Below, piece by piece: positions 60,511 to 64,000 of a stretch of DNA of 64,000 bases. Under the pieces are notes generated by a model that was given only the letters and a program-made list of their open reading frames with translations, had not been told where the DNA came from and made no database searches. How positions within the stretch are numbered: the stretch's first letter is position 1; every line of letters starts with the position of its first letter. Origin of the DNA: Sipunculus nudus (taxonomy: Eukaryota > Annelida > Sipuncula > Golfingiida > Sipunculidae); NCBI GenBank assembly GCA_026874595.1, contig CM049314.1, positions 64,762,800 to 64,826,799 on the forward strand. The letters are read 5' to 3'. The position numbers and the translations under genes were made by a program.

Positions 60511-61446
60511 ATGGATTATGACATTGTAGTGGATATTACCAAGGATGTGATAGTGACGTTGTTATCAGTTTGCAATTCTCTTTCCAACACTACTGCTATT
60601 TTCGGAATTTTGCTTTGTCAAGACGTCCGCAGAGATAAAGTGTTTCCACTTTTGCTTTCGATATTTTCCTGCGCTTTTCTGCTTGGAGTTGTAGGATGGA
60701 TAAGTACGTATTTGTCATGGACACAAGCAGAAGACCCTGGAAAAAAATTAGGAACTTTTCAACGGTTCCTGTTAATTTCCCTGTCGCTTATGTCTTTAGC
60801 AATGGCATCAACATTATCTGTAATCAAAACAATCATCATTGTGAAACCACTGCGATCAGCTGTTCTCGTTTCACACACCAGGGTGCGTGTGGCCTGTGCG
60901 TTGGTCTGGGTAATTTTTGTTGCCTTTATTGGGCCTTCAGCTCTAACGAATACGTACAAATATGACCCATCAGCCCGCGTGGCCTGGAACACCAGTGAGT
61001 ATAATGGCTATTTATATTACTCTGGGCGTGTCGTTGTCTTTCTTCTTCTAAGTGTTCTTACCTGTGCAAACGGTTGGATGATGCTCGTGGTGATTCGTCA
61101 GAAGATTAAAATGAAACTTTTACAGGTACAACCGGCCAACCTCCCAACAACACCAAACCCGATACTACAAGCTTTTAAATCTACCAGGGCTCTCGTGGCT
61201 GTGTGCGCTGTATACAATATCGGCATAATACCTCTGCTATTTCAACCAGACTTAAATTTCTGGTCATTCTGGTTTTGCTACAGTGGATCTATTTTCAACA
61301 GTTTTCTCTTCCTTCTCTTCAGCCAAAAGGTAAAAAAATCACTGAAGATGAATTTAAGGAAAATTACGAGAAGACATGAAAATGGGGAATTTCAAATAGG
61401 TGTAGCTTACATTGGTGACGGTCAAGGCGGGTCCAATGCAGGGTAA
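60511..61446 (+). CDS. Divergent class A-like seven-transmembrane receptor, right-arm paralogue
   Basis: An intact 311-codon frame. I take the ATG at 60511 because it matches the left-arm paralogue's start; the frame extends six bases upstream only through a TTG. The seven-helix layout and missing canonical motifs (KTI for DRY, NSFLF for NPxxY) are the same as in the partner. I count about 45 amino-acid differences, concentrated around ECL1 (residues 79-90), ECL2 (146-164) and ECL3 (245-252). This copy has an NTS glycosylation sequon at Asn160 in ECL2 that the partner lacks. Downstream DNA near 61460-61480 is the empty site for the SINE inserted next to the partner gene. The two genes are head-to-head, about 14.6 kb apart. 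Function is orphan; both frames staying open argues for past or present selection. Confidence 0.85.
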   Translation: MDYDIVVDITKDVIVTLLSVCNSLSNTTAIFGILLCQDVRRDKVFPLLLSIFSCAFLLGVVGWISTYLSWTQAEDPGKKLGTFQRFLLISLSLMSLAMASTLSVIKTIIIVKPLRSAVLVSHTRVRVACALVWVIFVAFIGPSALTNTYKYDPSARVAWNTSEYNGYLYYSGRVVVFLLLSVLTCANGWMMLVVIRQKIKMKLLQVQPANLPTTPNPILQAFKSTRALVAVCAVYNIGIIPLLFQPDLNFWSFWFCYSGSIFNSFLFLLFSQKVKKSLKMNLRKITRRHENGEFQIGVAYIGDGQGGSNAG

Positions 61447-63589
61447 AAATTATGATGGACATACAGTCATTGCAATATAACTCTCAGAGAATATATTGAT
61501 TATTTGTGCTTGAACATCAAACTTTATCAGTTAGCGACAAAAAACCCTATATTAACAGTCAGTCCAGCATAGAGAAACGAATAAATTAAAGTGACATGGA
61601 TTAAATGAATTTTGAAGATCATGTGCAATGGACATCTGTACGTTCTACAACTTGCATATATATAGTAGTGTGTCATGAATTGTTCGACATTTGATCTGGT
61701 TTAGTATCCTTTGCTGAACATAATCTCGCTAATCAACATTCCATGTTGTTGTCATAATTAATGTTATAATTTCATATTATTGCTATTTTTTTACTGTGCC
61801 CGTAAGATACAGCTGATTAAAACAACGTAGTATACAACTCTGTAAAATATGAAATTAACAGGCGGTATTTCCCGTGAGTACCAAACCGAAAGTATTAAAA
61901 TCCCAATTTGTGCTAAATCGGCAAAAGCTGAACTACAGCCAGTATCAAAAGACTCCTCGCAGCGGATGAGAACAAAATAGCTAGATCAGGGAAATCAGTA
62001 CAAAAACGCAACCAAACATAGACAGGACGAATTGCTTGTAGACGTATGAAGGCTTTGTTAATGTGAGCCGTTTGTTTCCGTACACTTAAGGCTACTTTAC
62101 TCGAAGCATGTACGTAGTGAGTGTAGTATTTACATTTAATTCCTGACATTATGTATAATAACTATATGTAAAAACGTGTATGATTGTTTTTCTATAAGCG
62201 TTAGTCTTTGTCAGCTGAGTGTAATTTTGTTTAAACGCTTAACTTAATTCTGTTCTTTCTTCCGCTCATAAAATGAATAAACATATTTTGCCACAGCAAA
62301 TAAGGGAAAACACTCAATCATTTGCTAGTGCAGATTATTTACTCTTCTTCTAAATATGCAACGATGAATACACAAAACTAAAAATCTACATTCTAAGGAA
62401 TGCAAGCCTTCGCCATGTCGCGGGTCCCCATAATGGGCTGTTCCCAAAACCATGTTTGCATTCACCTATTGGGCCTATATTTCAAGGTTCATTTATGCAT
62501 AAATTATTGTACTTTTGTGACTATTACTTGTTAACGATTCTGATTTCGGGCCATATGCAAGATCCACACCAAAATCTAATCGATTCTTTACTTGCCCTTT
62601 CCCGAAATTCCCTGTAAATGTCATGAGATTCCGTTCATTTAAGCGTGAGTTATATTGTAAAACAGAACACAAACACACGCACGAACGGACGAGCGCATAC
62701 TCTCCCGGCGGAAGCAAAAACAATGATCACTTATACTCCCCGTTATGTCAGCAGAAAAGGTGTTTTCTATCTCATTAATATATCTCATTTTTATCATAAG
62801 AATCAACATTATTGAATGTTAGTGACCTTTTTATTAATATCTAAAAGGCAATGCTGATAATTTGCTCTAAGCATCTTTGAGGTAGTTACTTAACGTGCAT
62901 TTGTTTTTAAGTTGAATCTCACCGCTCATTTGGACATCATATTCATTTGGACATTTTAAACGTTAACACATAATCCGTCTTTGTTTATTTGCACTTCATT
63001 TAATAAGTCGGTACCCAACATTTATACCATGGCAAGCTATTTTTCTTTTACTTTTACGTCGGAATTATAAAGAGCTGAGCTTTTTTTCAAAACATTTTGT
63101 CTGTCATTATATATTATCGGCTTGATTTTGGCATGTATGTCATAACCAGCACAAACAAATGTTATAAGCTGACCATACTTTTGTATTTTCAGAACTACAT
63201 ATATTGTATTGTGAAATAAAATCATTCGTCAATGGTATTGTTCATTTTGTTTTATAGAATAAAGAGGAAAAATTATTAATTACCTGTTAAAACATTCTTG
63301 ATTTAATGTCCCTGTATGTTAACCCTTTGTGACATCATGAATGGTCATGGCATGCACAGAACAGTGATGACGTCATGATTGACCTTACGTACAAGCAAGG
63401 GCACCAGTTAGTACGAACCAATGACCAATAACCAATGGGCCAAGGCCCCTTTTCACGTCACACTACGTCAACTCAGCGACTAGATCAGTCATAGATATTT
63501 GACACAGAACAGCGTCAAGTTATTTATAGATGTATAATAAGCGGACGTGGTACTCCAAAATTACGCATATTTCATTGCCTATACCAACC

Positions 63590-63815
63590 GTGTTAATAGT
63601 GCATATAATACTCGTTTTTCTCAGGGCTTCAACTTATCATTACCCAAACCAAACAGAGAATCCTTCAAAGCATGTCTTGCATATGCTGGTCCCATCCACT
63701 GGAATTCTTTACCTGTAAGTGTCAAATCTGCCAACCAGTCTCTGCCAGTTTAAATCATTGTACAAGCAATTCATGCCATATAATTTTTCATAGCTTGTTC
63801 ACAGGTGCCTTTTCG
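63590..63815 (+). pseudogene. Non-LTR retrotransposon (LINE) 3' end of reverse transcriptase frame
   Basis: The translated segment contains RFSQGFNLSLPKPN, SFKACLAYAGPIHWNSLP and, after a one-base frameshift, FKSLYKQFMP before a stop. This is the typical C-terminal end of CR1/L2/RTE-like LINE polymerases (a Phe-x-Tyr-x-Gly-Pro...WN-x-LP pattern). Only this tail is present. It starts at the outer edge of the right duplication arm. Confidence 0.65.
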
Positions 63816-64000
63816 TCTTTGTATTCATTACCTATATTACTGTGTCATTATGTAATATATTTATTGTGAAATCACGATCTTACATGTTTTAATTTTTAGT
63901 CAGGCCTCTTATTTAAATTTATTTACTCAATATTCGTGTATATCATTTAAGAAGATTTTTTTCTATGATCATTTTAAACCATGTATGTATAACTGTTTTT

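Larger units (their letters stand above)
55560..63575 (-). repeat. Right arm of the inverted segmental duplication
   Basis: This is the reverse-complement partner of the left arm with the same order of landmarks, including the receptor gene and the two flanking kilobases. Private content includes an LTR with a gag remnant (56246-57535), an expanded 48-bp minisatellite (57585-58305) and about 1 kb of additional repeat DNA around 58.5-59.5 kb. The outer boundary abuts a LINE 3' fragment. The roughly 3.7-kb non-duplicated loop lies between about 51.9 and 55.6 kb. Confidence 0.85.

Overview
This is a repeat-dominated, AT-rich stretch of an animal nuclear genome. It shows no bacterial-style gene packing, and coding sequence is a small minority. 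The repeats point to a mollusc, probably a bivalve: tRNA-derived SINE families, a DIRS-type tyrosine-recombinase retroelement, an LTR element whose Gag begins MADFRPE (a style I associate with molluscan elements), and long (TA)n and (GA)n tracts. The taxon is an inference; no species can be named from sequence alone.

Layout. Up to about 4.9 kb: low-copy DNA with repeat scraps. 4.9-7.9 kb: a 1.5-kb segment in tandem duplicate with a GTTG microhomology junction. 6.2-19.5 kb: solo, truncated and fold-back copies of one LTR family (termini TGTTAC/GTAACA), nearly always touching (TA)n tracts. 20-31 kb: mostly unassigned DNA with SINEs, a possible C-type-lectin-like exon (25.6 kb) and two minisatellites (28.0 and 30.3 kb). 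31.1-31.8 kb: a 691-bp transposon copy with a perfect 9-bp target-site duplication, followed by a CRE/TATA promoter-like site and a purine tract. 33.8-35.0 kb (minus): a decayed DIRS-like RNase H plus tyrosine recombinase. 36-42 kb: SINEs, paired short LTR-like elements containing a tRNA-like module, and a TA-flanked MITE.

42.4-63.6 kb: a large inverted segmental duplication. The left arm runs about 42.4-51.9 kb and the right arm about 55.6-63.6 kb, around a loop of about 3.7 kb. Each arm carries one intact, intronless, 311-codon seven-transmembrane receptor gene, with 5' ends facing each other. These two genes are the only convincing intact protein-coding genes in the window. The arms have since diverged through separate insertions: a SINE with a 16-bp target-site duplication and an empty counterpart, a tRNA-containing LTR-like element and a purine tract on the left; an LTR plus gag remnant, an expanded 48-bp minisatellite and other repeats on the right. 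The loop holds the second 690-bp transposon copy with its own 9-bp target-site duplication, and a Harbinger-like MITE.

The two receptors are recent paralogues (about 86% identical by eye) and their differences concentrate in predicted extracellular loops, so they are best read as a lineage-specific orphan or chemoreceptor-like pair. The most novel-looking material is the family of about 155-180 bp LTR-like elements with an internal tRNA-like (Pol III type) module and a tRNA-Pro-like primer-binding site, and the recurrence in two families of LTRs whose 5' end is replaced by an inverted copy of their own 3' end.
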